Shown: piece by piece, positions 36,203 through 46,539 of the stretch | Numbering within the stretch: the stretch's first letter is position 1 | How the letters are laid out: each line of letters starts with the position of its first letter | DNA from: Halohasta litchfieldiae | GTDB taxonomy: Archaea; Halobacteriota; Halobacteria; Halobacteriales; Haloferacaceae | Length of the DNA: 64,000 bases | Assembly (NCBI RefSeq): GCF_002788215.1 | Contig: NZ_CP024845.1 | Coordinates: forward strand, 2,294,001 to 2,358,000 | Direction: 5' to 3' | Notes under the pieces: generated by a model | Database searches by the model: none | The model's input: the letters and a program-made list of their open reading frames with translations, nothing else | What the model was told of the DNA's origin: nothing | Made by a program: the position numbers and the translations under genes

Positions 36203-37948
36203 ATGAGTAAGCAGGAATCTCGCGAGCAGTCGGGCAAGGACCCGAATCTGCGGAGCAGCGAAGTCACCGAGGGAACCGATCAAGCTCCCTCCCGGGCGAT
36301 GTTCCGGGCAATGGGCTACGACGACGAGGATCTCTCCTCGCCGATGATCGGCGTCGCCAACCCCGCCGCCGACATCACACCCTGTAACGTTCACCTCGAC
36401 GACGTCGCCGAGGCGGCCTACGAGGGCGTCGACAACGGCTCCGGGATGCCAATCGAGTTCGGGACGATCACGATCTCGGATGCCGTCTCGATGGGTACCG
36501 AGGGAATGAAAGCCTCGCTCATCTCCCGAGAGATGATCGCCGATTCGGTCGAACTCGTTTCCTTTGGCGAGCGCATGGACGGCCTCGTGACCATCGGCGG
36601 CTGTGACAAGAACATGCCCGGGATGATGATGGCCTCGATCCGAACAGATCTCCCCAGCGTATTCCTCTACGGCGGTTCGATCATGCCCGGCGAACACGAC
36701 GGCCGCGAGATCACCATCCAGAACGTCTTCGAAGGTGTCGGTGCGGTCGCCCAAGGCGAAATGGAAGAAGACGAACTCGACGAGATGGAGCGCCACGCCT
36801 GTCCCGGCGCTGGCTCCTGTGGTGGGATGTTCACCGCCAACACGATGGCGTCGATTTCCGAAGCCCTTGGCCTCGCACCGCTCGGCTCGGCTGCGGCCCC
36901 TGCCGAACACGACGACCGCTACGAGATCGCCCAGCGCGCCGGTGAGATCGCCGTCGACGCCGTCGAAAACGACCGTCGCCCCTCCGGCATTCTCTCGAAG
37001 AAGTCCTTCGAGAACGCCATCGCCCTGCAGGTCGCCACCGGCGGCTCGACCAATGCCGTCCTCCACCTGCTGGCGCTGGCCGCAGAAGCGGGCGTCGACC
37101 TCGATATCACGGAGTTCGACGAGATCTCCCGCCGCACCCCGAAGATCATCAACCTCCAGCCCGGCGGCACCCGCGTCATGAACGATCTGTTCGAACTCGG
37201 CGGTGTGCCGGTCGTCCTCCGCCGCCTGCTGGATGCGGACCTGATCCACGGCGACGCGATGACCGTCACCGGTCGCACGCTCGCCGAGGAACTCGCTCAT
37301 CTTGAAGCCGAGGGGCTGCTTCCCGACGATGAGACGCTCGACGCCGACTATCTGTACACGGTCGACGACCCGTACTCCGAGGAGGGTGCGATCAAGATCC
37401 TCACCGGCAACCTCGCCCCCGACGGCTCGGTGCTCAAAGTCACCGGTGACGACAAGTTCCACCACGAGGGGCCAGCCCGCGTCTTCGAAAACGAGGAGGA
37501 CGCGATGGCCTACGTCCAAGAGGGTCACATCGAGTCGGGTGACGTGCTCGTCATCCGCAACGAGGGTCCACGCGGCGGCCCCGGAATGCGAGAAATGCTT
37601 GGTGTCACCGCGGCGGTCGTCGGTGCAGGCCACGAGGACGACGTGGCACTACTGACCGACGGTCGGTTCTCCGGCGCGACGCGCGGCCCGATGATCGGTC
37701 ACGTCGCCCCTGAGGCCAAAGACGGCGGTCCAATCGGACTCCTCGAAGACGGCGACACGGTCACTGTCGACATCCCTGAGCGCGAACTGTCGGTCGACCT
37801 CTCGGAGGACGAACTCGACTCGCGCCGCGAGGCGTGGGAGCCACGAGAACCGCAGTACACCAGCGGCGTGCTGGGAAAATACGCCCGTGACTTCGGCTCG
37901 GCCGCAAAAGGTGCGGTGACGAATCCCGGTCTGGTCGACAACGACTAG
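36203..37948 (+). CDS. ilvD: Dihydroxy-acid dehydratase
   Basis: 581 residues, full length. The iron-sulfur cysteines are in [24 protein letters not shown] and [16 protein letters not shown]; the C-terminal [20 protein letters not shown] is the family's active-site signature. It dehydrates 2,3-dihydroxy-isovalerate and -methylvalerate to the 2-keto acids in valine, leucine and isoleucine synthesis. It is transcribed alone. Confidence 0.97.
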   Translation: MSKQESREQSGKDPNLRSSEVTEGTDQAPSRAMFRAMGYDDEDLSSPMIGVANPAADITPCNVHLDDVAEAAYEGVDNGSGMPIEFGTITISDAVSMGTEGMKASLISREMIADSVELVSFGERMDGLVTIGGCDKNMPGMMMASIRTDLPSVFLYGGSIMPGEHDGREITIQNVFEGVGAVAQGEMEEDELDEMERHACPGAGSCGGMFTANTMASISEALGLAPLGSAAAPAEHDDRYEIAQRAGEIAVDAVENDRRPSGILSKKSFENAIALQVATGGSTNAVLHLLALAAEAGVDLDITEFDEISRRTPKIINLQPGGTRVMNDLFELGGVPVVLRRLLDADLIHGDAMTVTGRTLAEELAHLEAEGLLPDDETLDADYLYTVDDPYSEEGAIKILTGNLAPDGSVLKVTGDDKFHHEGPARVFENEEDAMAYVQEGHIESGDVLVIRNEGPRGGPGMREMLGVTAAVVGAGHEDDVALLTDGRFSGATRGPMIGHVAPEAKDGGPIGLLEDGDTVTVDIPERELSVDLSEDELDSRREAWEPREPQYTSGVLGKYARDFGSAAKGAVTNPGLVDND

Positions 37949-38044
37949 CTTTCTCCGATTTCTGTTGGCTTTTAAAATAAATCGAGTAGCCTGCCCACCA
38001 CTGACGGCTGCAGTGGGTTCGTACGACCACTGTGGACTGGATGA

Positions 38045-39139
38045 CTATCGACTGAGTCGTCGACCGATACTGTCGGCTGTTCGGATTGCATCACGAACCA
38101 TCGGTGGCGTCACATCGAACGGTTCGTTGTGAATCGTCTCGTTCTCGTCACAGGCCGCCTCAGCAACAGTGTCGAGTTGGTCGCGAGTTGGATCTTCGAG
38201 CCCGACATCTACCAGTGTGGTCGGCAGCTCAATGTCGCGTGAAAACTGCACATAGTCCTCGATGTACTCGTCGTCTCGACCCTCTAAGACGAGCTGTGAG
38301 ATGGTCCCGATGTTGACTTTTTCACCATGGGTTGCATCGTGTGTTGCTTCCAGTTGAGTCAAGCCATTGTGTACGGAGTGGGCCGCGGCGAGGCCGCCGC
38401 TCTCGAATCCGAGCCCACTCAGCAGCGTGTTGGCTTCGGTCACTGCCTCGACGCTTTCGGTGACCGCATCGGTTTCGACCGCGTCGACCGCAGAGACGCC
38501 ATGCTGACGGAGTGTTGTGTAGCAGAGCTGGGCAAGTTGGTGTCCCGCGCGAGTTGGTTTGCCACCGCCGATTGTGTCGCCGTGCGATTGGTTCGTGGCA
38601 TCTGCCTCGAACCATGTTGCGAGTCCGTCGGCGATCCCCGAGCGGAAAAATCGAGCTGGTGCAGCCGCGATGATCTCCGTATCGACGAGAACGAGGTCCG
38701 GATGTTGCTCGTAGAACCAGTACTCCTCGAACTCACCGTGCTCGCTGTACATCACTGACAGCGCGCTCGTTGGAGCGTCGGTTGAGGCGATTGTCGGCAT
38801 CGAAACCATCGAGCCGCCGGTTGCTTCGCGGGCGGCTTTGGCAGTATCCATCGCTTTCCCACCGCCAGCACCGATGATGATCTCTGCGCCTCGCTCCGCG
38901 GCGACGTCTCCGACGCGGTCGACCTCCTGTTGTGAGGCTTCACCGTGGAACTCCAGCGACGAGGCATTCAATCCGGCTTCCTGCAGACTCCCGACGATGG
39001 TTTCCTCGACAATATCGAGGACGACTTCATCGGCAAGCAGGAGGGCTGTGTCTCCGAGATGTTCGGTGTGGTCGGCAATTTCTGTGGCTACGCCACGACC
39101 CTGTACGTACGCAGCGGGTGATTTGAAGACAGTTGTCAT
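38045..39139 (-). CDS. gldA: Iron/zinc-dependent glycerol dehydrogenase-like protein
   Basis: 364 residues of the GldA branch of family III alcohol dehydrogenases. The NAD site GAGGGKAMDTAK is at about 92-103, followed by STDAPTSALSVMY, and metal ligands are in GIADGL (Asp), AAHSVHNGL (His) and THGEKV (His). It would oxidise glycerol to dihydroxyacetone. The related archaeal enzyme glycerol-1-phosphate dehydrogenase lacks this exact pattern, so GldA is preferred. Confidence 0.85.
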   Translation of the reverse strand: MTTVFKSPAAYVQGRGVATEIADHTEHLGDTALLLADEVVLDIVEETIVGSLQEAGLNASSLEFHGEASQQEVDRVGDVAAERGAEIIIGAGGGKAMDTAKAAREATGGSMVSMPTIASTDAPTSALSVMYSEHGEFEEYWFYEQHPDLVLVDTEIIAAAPARFFRSGIADGLATWFEADATNQSHGDTIGGGKPTRAGHQLAQLCYTTLRQHGVSAVDAVETDAVTESVEAVTEANTLLSGLGFESGGLAAAHSVHNGLTQLEATHDATHGEKVNIGTISQLVLEGRDDEYIEDYVQFSRDIELPTTLVDVGLEDPTRDQLDTVAEAACDENETIHNEPFDVTPPMVRDAIRTADSIGRRLSR

Positions 39140-39229
39140 GGGTTGTTCAGTTACTGACTCCGCGCGAAACTCAATAAAGGACTATTGAGAATACTTTGTA
39201 CAGAAGCTGTCGACTGTCTGTGTGTCTGG

Positions 39230-40201
39230 TCACCCATCGAGAACTGACCGGACTCGATCAGCTGTTTCGTCGCCCGGTTCCATCCACGGCATATGGCCAT
39301 GATTGGCCAGCTCATAAAACTCGGCGTTGGGCATTCGATCTGCGATCGATCGACCGACTTCGGGTGGCCAGAAGGCGTCCGCCGAACCCCAGATGAATCC
39401 GGTCGGTTGGTCGATGTCGGCGATTTCCTCCCGAATATCGAACAATGGGTGCATGCGGCCGAACGATCCTTCCTCAGTCAACAGCGACCGCAGGCTCTTT
39501 TCGCGCCCCGAGAGCTGCTGGCGGGCGGCCATGAGTTCGTAAAACGCTTCGGGGATGGCCGAGGCGTCGACGACGAGCCGCTGCCGAGTCGCCTCCTTCG
39601 CGTTCTCGACCGGATCCCCTCGCTTGTCGAGCCACAACAGCAGGCGATTGATGCCACGGACGGTCAACAGTCGCCACGCAAGCGAGAACTCTTTTGAGAT
39701 GCCAGCAGGGGCACCCACCAGACAGAGGCGGTCGACGCGGTCGTGGTCAATGGCGAGCAGCAGTGCCTGTAGCCCACCCAACGAGTTGCCCACCACATGG
39801 GGCCGATCTACATCGAGATCGTCCAACAGTTCTCGGAGATAGGCGACCAGAAACGACCGGAGGTACCGGCCGCGATAGCTGACTGGGGCCGACAGCCCGC
39901 GTCCCGGCCGGTCCGGGATATAAAGGCGATACTCGTCGGTCAGCGCAGGCACCATCGGGAGCCACGTCGCCGCCGTCGTGGTGACTCCGTGCAGTAACAC
40001 CACCGGCTTGCCATCGGGATCACCGGCGACGAGGTAGTGAACTCGTCCGGCGCTGTCGGTCTCGACCGTGCGGGACTCGACCTCGACATCGTAGTAGGCC
40101 GCGAGTTGGGCTTGACACGCCGCATACCAGCGTTCGGGATCGGTCGACCAGTCGTCGACCGAGCCTGCGGTGGGACGTCTCTGTTCGACGTTGTTTGTCA
40201 T
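39230..40201 (-). CDS. Alpha/beta hydrolase
   Basis: 323 residues from the ATG at 40201. The fold's motifs are visible: oxyanion-side VVLLHGVTTTAATW, nucleophile elbow VVGNSLGGLQAL (Ser), acid in GSADAFWPPE (Asp) and catalytic His in LANHGHMPWMEP. Possible esterase or haloperoxidase-type enzyme; the substrate cannot be told. Confidence 0.88.
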   Translation of the reverse strand: MTNNVEQRRPTAGSVDDWSTDPERWYAACQAQLAAYYDVEVESRTVETDSAGRVHYLVAGDPDGKPVVLLHGVTTTAATWLPMVPALTDEYRLYIPDRPGRGLSAPVSYRGRYLRSFLVAYLRELLDDLDVDRPHVVGNSLGGLQALLLAIDHDRVDRLCLVGAPAGISKEFSLAWRLLTVRGINRLLLWLDKRGDPVENAKEATRQRLVVDASAIPEAFYELMAARQQLSGREKSLRSLLTEEGSFGRMHPLFDIREEIADIDQPTGFIWGSADAFWPPEVGRSIADRMPNAEFYELANHGHMPWMEPGDETADRVRSVLDG

Positions 40202-40312
40202 AGCCACACATACAAGGGCCACGCACAAAGTTCGCCGCTCCGTCTTGCGTAGTCGACTGTCTTATCGAGCGACTGGTCGACTGTCTGGCTCGCCGAAAGT
40301 CGGGTCGGGAAG

Positions 40313-41257
40313 CTATCCCCGAGTGGCGTGCAACAGGAGTCCGTGGGCGATGATCGCTGAGGGTCCAGCAGCGATCAGCAACAGCGCGGTTTCGCCACTG
40401 AGCAGGTAGAGCAGGGGTCCAACCGCGAGCATCGATACCCCCACGGCTGCGGTAATGATTCGTTCGTCTCGTCGGATGCGTTCGGGTGACTCGTTTTCGT
40501 CGACGACCCGCTGGAGTGTCGCGTCGACTTGTGAAGCCAGCGCAGCCGGAACTGGGAGGAAGTGAATCCCCGTGTACCACCGTTTCCCTCGGTTCGAGAC
40601 GACAAACAGGCTCCGGCCGAGAACGTCGAACCGCCGAACACCAACTGCCCAGTCGAGACTGCGACGTCGGGTGTAGGACGGTCGGTTCGCCTCGACGACT
40701 CCCGCCTCCGGGTCTACCGTTCGTCTGACACCCCACTCTTGAAATAGCAGCGACACCCAAAGTGCGGCCATCGGAAACAGGTGTAGACTCGCCGCAGCAC
40801 CGCCGAGACTCCAGATCGTGATCCCGGATACAACGACACCACAGCCGACCCAGACCGGGCGAATCCACGTCCAGTCGGATTGTTGGCCCAGCCGCTCTGT
40901 GACGGCATCTCGCTCTCCGTCCATTGGCCCATTGGCTGTCGACAGCCAGTAGCCGAGTGCCAGCGCGCCAGCGACGACCACAAGCCCGCCGACCCACGCC
41001 AGCGGGTCGACCGAGAGCCACTCCCCACTGATGAGCGGTGGGTTGTGCGTTGCAACCGCCACGAGAGCCAGCCCGATGATTCCCCCCAGTCCACCAGCAA
41101 CGAACGACCGGAACCGGTTCGGTGCAATCGATTCCCACGACACCGACCGGTCGACCGGATCGACTCCCTGACTCGGATGGTGCTCGTTGGCTGGGTCGAC
41201 AGTATCCCGTTCGGCTGCTGTCGATGCTGACTCGGCCGAGGTCATCCGGGTCGACAT
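40313..41257 (-). CDS. Membrane protein, tandem paralogue A
   Basis: 314 residues from the ATG at 41257 (an ATG at 41245 is equally possible); the longer upstream frame has no membrane-protein character. Hydrophobic helices occur in pairs (about 42-62, 77-97, 135-175, and two at 265-305). The stretch SLFVVSNRGKRWYTGIHFLPVPAALASQ and the end ERIITAAVGVSMLAVGPLLY...GLLLHATRG are shared with the next gene, so the two are tandem duplicates. No family is recognised; the amphipathic soluble loop between helices could bind a ligand. Confidence 0.75.
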   Translation of the reverse strand: MSTRMTSAESASTAAERDTVDPANEHHPSQGVDPVDRSVSWESIAPNRFRSFVAGGLGGIIGLALVAVATHNPPLISGEWLSVDPLAWVGGLVVVAGALALGYWLSTANGPMDGERDAVTERLGQQSDWTWIRPVWVGCGVVVSGITIWSLGGAAASLHLFPMAALWVSLLFQEWGVRRTVDPEAGVVEANRPSYTRRRSLDWAVGVRRFDVLGRSLFVVSNRGKRWYTGIHFLPVPAALASQVDATLQRVVDENESPERIRRDERIITAAVGVSMLAVGPLLYLLSGETALLLIAAGPSAIIAHGLLLHATRG

Positions 41258-41328
41258 ACCGTGTTGGTCGTCAAGTAAGTTCGGCTTGTTGTCAGGGTTC
41301 GTGCTGACTTGGAGGGCGTCACGACGCT

Positions 41329-42255
41329 TTAGCCCCTGATCGAATGTAGCAGGAGTCCGGGAGCAATGAATGCCGATGGGCCCGCAATGAGCAGTAACAG
41401 TCCGGCTTCGCCGCTGAGCAGGTAGAGCAGTGGCCCGATTCCGAGCATCGAGAGCCCAACACCCCCAACGATGATTCGTTCGTCCCTGCGTATTGGTGTC
41501 GGTGGCGCTTGCTCCTCGACCATCTGCCGAAGCAGTCGCTCGACGTCTGCTGCGAGCGCTGTCGGAACAAAGAGGGAATGCGGCCCCTCGTACCACCGTT
41601 TGCCTCGGTTCGAGAAGACAAACAGACTCACGATGCCGAGGTCGACACGTCGGACACCAACTGCCCATGTAAGCTGTTGCTCAAACGTTCTGTCGCCCCA
41701 CTCCACGTGGGTCGAAACGGTGTTTCGGTCGGAGTCGACCGTGTATTCGATTCCCCGCATCCCGAAGACGAGTGGAAAGCTGAGACCACAAACCAGCGGG
41801 AGGATCGAGAGGACGCCCAGCAATGACTCGGAGCCGATCCACACGAATCCGACACTGACGGCTGCGCCACAGCCAACCCACAGCGGGCGGATAGTCGACC
41901 GCTCGGGGAGCGTCTGCACGACCAGTTCACGGATCGACGCTCGCTCGGTACTGGTCGACCTGTCATAGGCAATCAACCAGTAGAACAGAGAGAACGGTCC
42001 GCCGATGAAAATCAACCCGACAGCAAGGACTACAAAACCGGATGTCTGTGACTCACCACTGAGGACGTCGAGTGCGATGATTGCTGTGAGGACACCAAGA
42101 CCACCGACAATACCAACCACAAAAACGAGTAGACAGCCGAACAGCAGCGAGCGAACCCGAGCAAATCGAATTGGCCCCCACGACACCGAAGCGGTCGACT
42201 CATCGTCTGTCGCCTCCGTCTCGTCGACCGATTCAACCGGTTCGCTTGACGCCAT
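41329..42255 (-). CDS. Membrane protein, tandem paralogue B
   Basis: 308 residues from the ATG at 42255. Same layout as its neighbour: an acidic N-terminus, paired helices, a loop with SLFVFSNRGKRWYEGPHSLFVP and the C-terminal ERIIVGGVGLSMLGIGPLLYLL. Identity between the two appears high in the last 100 residues and low in the N-terminal half. The genes lie 71 bases apart on one strand, so they arose by tandem duplication. Confidence 0.75.
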   Translation of the reverse strand: MASSEPVESVDETEATDDESTASVSWGPIRFARVRSLLFGCLLVFVVGIVGGLGVLTAIIALDVLSGESQTSGFVVLAVGLIFIGGPFSLFYWLIAYDRSTSTERASIRELVVQTLPERSTIRPLWVGCGAAVSVGFVWIGSESLLGVLSILPLVCGLSFPLVFGMRGIEYTVDSDRNTVSTHVEWGDRTFEQQLTWAVGVRRVDLGIVSLFVFSNRGKRWYEGPHSLFVPTALAADVERLLRQMVEEQAPPTPIRRDERIIVGGVGLSMLGIGPLLYLLSGEAGLLLLIAGPSAFIAPGLLLHSIRG

Positions 42256-42288
42256 ACATGTCAACATGTCTCCGTTTCGTGCTTAAGA

Positions 42289-43530
42289 CTACTGTTCGAT
42301 CACCCGAATCGGGTATTCTTCGACACCATATATAAACGAACTTCGGATTGGCTGGAGGTCGGCCTCGACCGGCTCGATGGCCTCGTATCGCTCTAAGAGC
42401 GACGAGAGGATGATTTCGGCTTCGAGTCGTGCAAGCGGTGCGCCCAGACAGTAGTGGGTCCCATGGCCAAAGGAGAGATGCTGGTTCGGTCGACGGTCGG
42501 CCACGAACTCGTCGGCCCTGTCGAAGACGTCTCCGTCACGATTGGCCGACCCAAGCCACGCTACGACTCCCTCGCCTGCCGGGATCTCCTGACCACTGAG
42601 TTCGACCGACTCGGTCGTTACCCGGAACAGCGCCTGCACGGGCGACCGATAGCGGAGGGCCTCTTCGATTGCGGTCGACAGCTTCACGTCTCCGGTTCTC
42701 AGGTCGTCGAGCAGACCCGGCTGAGCGGTGAAACACCGCATCGCGTTAGTGATCAGATTCGTGGTGGTGATGTTGCCAGCGACCAACAGCAGGGTACAGA
42801 AGCCGACCATCTCGCGCTCCGAGAGCCGGTGGCCGTCGACTTCCGCCTCTATGATCGCCGTAATCAGATCATCCTGCGGCTCGGCTCGACGCGCCTCGAT
42901 CAGCTCCGCAAAGTACTGGCTCATCTCCGCCTGTGTCTGCTGTTGTCGCTGTTGGAACTCCTCCATTGCGGCCTCGGTTTTCGCATTTGGTCGCTCGATG
43001 AGTGTATCGGACCACCGCTTGAACTGCGCGCGGTCGTCGGTCGGCACCCCGAGCATCATCGCAATCACGTCGACCGGAACGGGGTACGCCACCTCGGAGA
43101 CGAGGTCGACTTCCCCACCCTTGATGTCGTCGAGATACTCCTCGGTGAGCTCCCGAATCCGGTCGGCCTGCTCGGCGATTGCTCGGGGTTGGAAGAACCC
43201 CTCTACGACACCCCGGAGCCGGTTGTGTTCCGGCGGATCGGCAAACAGCATCGTGTCGAACACCGGCGGCGGTTCGCCCTCCGAGTCGGCGATCTCCTCC
43301 TCGAAGCCGGGCATTGTCGCTGGGTCCGACGAGAATCGTTCGTCGGTGTTCAGGACACGTTTCACGTCCTCGTACCGAAACACGTCCCACAGCTCTCGGT
43401 CGGCATCGTACCGAACCGGTGACTCGGCCCGCATCTCTCGATACCAATCGAAGGGGTCGAGCCATCGCTCACGGCTCGACAGCGCATCGGGAAAACTCAC
43501 TGCCGGTCGACTGGGATCTGCAGCACTCAT
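42289..43530 (-). CDS. Cytochrome P450
   Basis: 413 residues from the ATG at 43530. The heme-ligand motif FGHGTHYCLGAPLARLE (Cys near residue 358), the I-helix AGNITTTNLI in place of the usual A-G-x-D/E-T, and the K-helix ExxR (EEALRYRSPV) are all present. This is a soluble bacterial-type (CYP10x-like) P450 needing ferredoxin partners; the substrate is unknown. Confidence 0.93.
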   Translation of the reverse strand: MSAADPSRPAVSFPDALSSRERWLDPFDWYREMRAESPVRYDADRELWDVFRYEDVKRVLNTDERFSSDPATMPGFEEEIADSEGEPPPVFDTMLFADPPEHNRLRGVVEGFFQPRAIAEQADRIRELTEEYLDDIKGGEVDLVSEVAYPVPVDVIAMMLGVPTDDRAQFKRWSDTLIERPNAKTEAAMEEFQQRQQQTQAEMSQYFAELIEARRAEPQDDLITAIIEAEVDGHRLSEREMVGFCTLLLVAGNITTTNLITNAMRCFTAQPGLLDDLRTGDVKLSTAIEEALRYRSPVQALFRVTTESVELSGQEIPAGEGVVAWLGSANRDGDVFDRADEFVADRRPNQHLSFGHGTHYCLGAPLARLEAEIILSSLLERYEAIEPVEADLQPIRSSFIYGVEEYPIRVIEQ

Positions 43531-44392
43531 ACTATATTGTGTCTGTTTGTTGAGGGTAACTGTTGGCACCCGTCGAATTCAGTGGATATTCCCATATCAT
43601 AGAACCGACGCAACCCCGGTATTTTGACCGCCACAGCCGAAGCATGCGTGATGACTGAGTTACTGACCAGCCACCTTCTGGACTCGTTTCCCTATATTCG
43701 TGTCGGCGATGGTGACAAACAGTTGGTCGTGATCCCCGGCTTCGGTGATGCGATGTTCGGTGGTCGGTATCCGCCTGCTGCGGCGTGGGCCCTCCAGAGC
43801 TACTTCCACCGATTAACCGATGAGTACACGATCCATCTCATCAGTCGACCACGCAGCCTGCCGGAGAACTACACCATTGACGACGCCACCGAGCAGTACG
43901 GACAGATTCTCGATTCAGTGCCAACGCCTATCGATATTCTCGGCATCTCGATGGGTGGCTTCATCGGCCAGGGGGTTGCCGCACGCTATCCGGAGCTGGT
44001 CAACCAGCTGATCGTCAGCTGCTCCGGCAACCGCGTTGTCGACGCCGGTCGGTCGACGGTCAGCCGCTGGAAACAGTACGCAGACCGACATCGGTGGGTC
44101 AAGCTCCGGTCGGAGCTGGCGACGGCGCTCTACAGCTCTCGTGACTGGCGACGGTACAGCCTACCACCGACGATCCAGACGGTTGGCCGGTTCGTCCTTC
44201 CCCGTCCAGCGGTTCCGGCTGATGTCTCGCGGTCACTGTCGGCTATTCTCGACTACGATGGCACGTCGACTCTCGGCGATATCGAAGCCGACAGCTTCGT
44301 CATCGGCGGGGGCAGTGATCCGTTTTTCCCCGAATCAATTCTCCGAGAGACGGCCGATGGCATCCCGGAGGCCAGTATGCTGGCAATCGATG

Positions 44393-45836
44393 GGTCGTGT
44401 CGCAAAGTCCTCTAGAGTTCAGTAGTAACTGACTCCCGTGAAGGCGGGGTTGCCTCTGGTGTCCAAACCGAGGTACCCCATGCACGCCACAATCGACGTG
44501 CGGTTCGAACTGAGTATCGACGACGACAAAACGCTACCGCTCGCCACGCTTGCCGAGGCCGTCACTGACCAGAACCTCGAAGCAGTCCTTCTCGAATCGC
44601 TGGTCGAGAGCCTCGACGCCGCCAGCGTCGAGGCGCTCTGTGGTGAGAAACACGCACATGGCAACGGTGACCAGCGCTTCCAACGCGCCGGCACCGACAC
44701 CCGCACAGCTGTCACAACTGCCGGAGAACACGAGTTCTCTCTCCACTACGTCGAAGATACAGCCGCTTCCCCAGACGAATCCAGCTACTTCCGGCCCGTC
44801 GAAGACGTTCTCGACTTCGACGGGCAGAACCGCTATCAGCAGGACATCGCCGCCAAAAGCGTCGATCTCGCTACCTCGCTCAGCTATCGAGACGCTGCCA
44901 ATCACGGCGACAGCTTCGTCTCGATGCCGTCGCCGACCACCATCAACCGCCGTGCCAAGAAATACGGCCACAAGCTCAAACAGTTCCTTCCAGACTGTGT
45001 CGCTGGCACAGACGCTGACGCCGTCATTCCTGACGGGACAAAGTGCCACAGCCAAGACGACGACCGCTCGTCCCACTCCGTCCAAGCAACGCTCGGCGAA
45101 GACACCGCCGAAGAGTCACGCTCCCTGCTGGATCTGTCGGTCAACGCTGACTGGGACGAAACTGCCGCCGAACTCGATGATATCGGCGCAGTCACTGACG
45201 ACGCGACGGTCGTCAGTGACGCTGATAGCGGCATCGTCACAGCCTTTACCGACGAAAACCGTGACCACCAGCTCGATCTCGTCCACGTCGGCCGAACGCT
45301 GGGTTACACCCTCTGGGACGATGGCGTCTTCTCCTTGGACCGTCGGAAGGAGATCGTTTCGGAGGTGATCGACGAGGTGTTCCATCTGAAGAACTCTGTG
45401 GCGAAGCATCGTCCAGCGGAGGAGTTCGCGGCGATCCGCTCGCGGATCGCGCGAACGAGAGAGCGATTAGAGAAGACAGCGTGGCAACTGGAGCAGTTCG
45501 GGTCAGCAAAGGCTGCAGGGTATCTTCGGCGGTGGCTGCCGTCGATTGTGACGTTCGCCGAGCACGCTGTCGAGGGGTTCGAGGTTCCGTGGACCTCGAA
45601 CCCCGTCGAACGACTGATGGGCGAGGTCAGCAAGCGGTGCAAGAACCAGTGGATGCGCTGGACAGCAGAGGGATTGGAAGCGATACTCCAACTTCGGTTG
45701 GTGAAGTACGCCGACCCCGAGTACTACCAAGCGTTCCTCGACGAACTGCTCCAACGTTCGACCAAAACAGCAATCAACTGTGACCTCTCAATTGAGAGTA
45801 CCAGCGGCAAAGTCTAGACCGCTTTGCAACACGACC
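44393..45836 (+). mobile_element. ISH6-family insertion sequence, copy 2
   Basis: 1444 bp, matching copy 1 at a constant offset of 29,845 bases in the same orientation. It has the same imperfect inverted ends. It is flanked by the perfect 8-bp target duplication AATCGATG (44385-44392 and 45837-45844), which marks a clean, recent insertion into the hydrolase gene. Confidence 0.96.
44480..45817 (+). CDS. ISH6-family transposase (copy 2)
   Basis: Identical in protein sequence to the transposase at 14635-15972 (445 residues), with no disabling change, so both copies are probably transposition-competent. The start chosen is the ATG at 44480 (MHATIDVRFELSID). Confidence 0.88.
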   Translation: MHATIDVRFELSIDDDKTLPLATLAEAVTDQNLEAVLLESLVESLDAASVEALCGEKHAHGNGDQRFQRAGTDTRTAVTTAGEHEFSLHYVEDTAASPDESSYFRPVEDVLDFDGQNRYQQDIAAKSVDLATSLSYRDAANHGDSFVSMPSPTTINRRAKKYGHKLKQFLPDCVAGTDADAVIPDGTKCHSQDDDRSSHSVQATLGEDTAEESRSLLDLSVNADWDETAAELDDIGAVTDDATVVSDADSGIVTAFTDENRDHQLDLVHVGRTLGYTLWDDGVFSLDRRKEIVSEVIDEVFHLKNSVAKHRPAEEFAAIRSRIARTRERLEKTAWQLEQFGSAKAAGYLRRWLPSIVTFAEHAVEGFEVPWTSNPVERLMGEVSKRCKNQWMRWTAEGLEAILQLRLVKYADPEYYQAFLDELLQRSTKTAINCDLSIESTSGKV

Positions 45837-46039
45837 AATCGATGGCGCAAAACACGGTGCCTTTGACGAGCGGAAACGGCTCCATGATCGCCGAGTCAAG
45901 GCCTTCCTTGCGGATCCACAGCAGGTCAGTGCGGACTGATTGCTAACTTGTTTTCAGTTCATCTAATCACGCAGTACAGTCTCGTTACCGCTGCATTTCG
46001 GCCCGCAGTGTTTTGCACATGGCAACCCTCGCTCCGTGT

Positions 46040-46420
46040 ATGTCCGAGTCAGATTCAGACCCCGAGCCGGAACTCGAAGCAGAGCCCGGCGTCGACGAGG
46101 ATCTTGCGGACGAATCGCACGACACCGACGACGAGTCGGAACTCGATGTTTCGGATCCCGAGTTAGGCAAGGCCACAATCGTCTTCGACGACCCTGACGG
46201 CGACACAACGAAACGGACAGTCGACAACGAACACATCGTCTACTTCCAGGACCACTGGCAGCTCAAAACCGGCACCGATGCCGACGGCAACGATGTTATC
46301 CGTCGGATACCTCGCCAGCGCGTCCACTACGTCGAACGCTCTGTCGAGGAGTTCCAGGACCGCGTCGACGCGATGCTCGATCAGGCCCGCAAGCGACTCC
46401 CAATCGAAATTCCTATCTGA
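46040..46420 (+). CDS. Acidic haloarchaeal protein of unknown function
   Basis: 126 residues from the ATG at 46040 (a longer frame from 46013 is possible). The first about 45 residues are almost entirely Asp/Glu/Ser, i.e. disordered. The rest (ATIVFDDPDGDTTKRTVDNE, IVYFQDHWQLK, RIPRQRVHYVERSVEEFQDRV) is a compact alpha/beta domain. No membrane segment; function not assignable. Confidence 0.7.
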   Translation: MSESDSDPEPELEAEPGVDEDLADESHDTDDESELDVSDPELGKATIVFDDPDGDTTKRTVDNEHIVYFQDHWQLKTGTDADGNDVIRRIPRQRVHYVERSVEEFQDRVDAMLDQARKRLPIEIPI

Positions 46421-46539
46421 ACCTGACAGTTCTCATATTTATCCACTCCCTACTGCCAGTTTTCAGCTATATATCTAGTTAGACATACATTTCAAGACGG
46501 GCAGAGGATTCATATATCCTCACGCGAAGACGTATCGAG

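Larger units (their letters stand above)
43651..45939 (+). pseudogene. Alpha/beta hydrolase gene split by ISH6
   Basis: The 5' part (43651-44392) encodes MTELLTSHLLDSFPYIRVGD..., an oxyanion-side VIPGFGD, a nucleophile elbow DILGISMGGFIGQG (Ser) and acid GGGSDPFF. It ends at LAIDG, where ISH6 copy 2 is inserted. The 3' part resumes in frame at 45837 after one copy of the 8-bp duplication (AATCGATG): IDGAKHGAFDERKRLHD... and stops at 45937-45939. The catalytic-type His (KHGAF) is downstream of the element, so the gene is inactive as it stands, but precise excision would restore about 279 residues. Upstream, a TTG at 43624 is a weaker start. Confidence 0.93.

Noticed and set aside
36107-37633. 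Long antisense frame (508 codons) opposite ilvD
   Set aside because: A shadow of the GC-rich ilvD gene; no start context, no family motif.
40020-41138. 372-codon frame opposite/adjacent to the membrane protein
   Set aside because: Arg/Trp-rich translation typical of an out-of-frame GC-rich read; no motif.
41258-41668. Upstream extension of the membrane protein gene at 40313
   Set aside because: The extra 137 codons are Arg/Ser-rich, antisense-like over the paralogue's region and lack membrane or domain character; the ATG at 41257 fits better.
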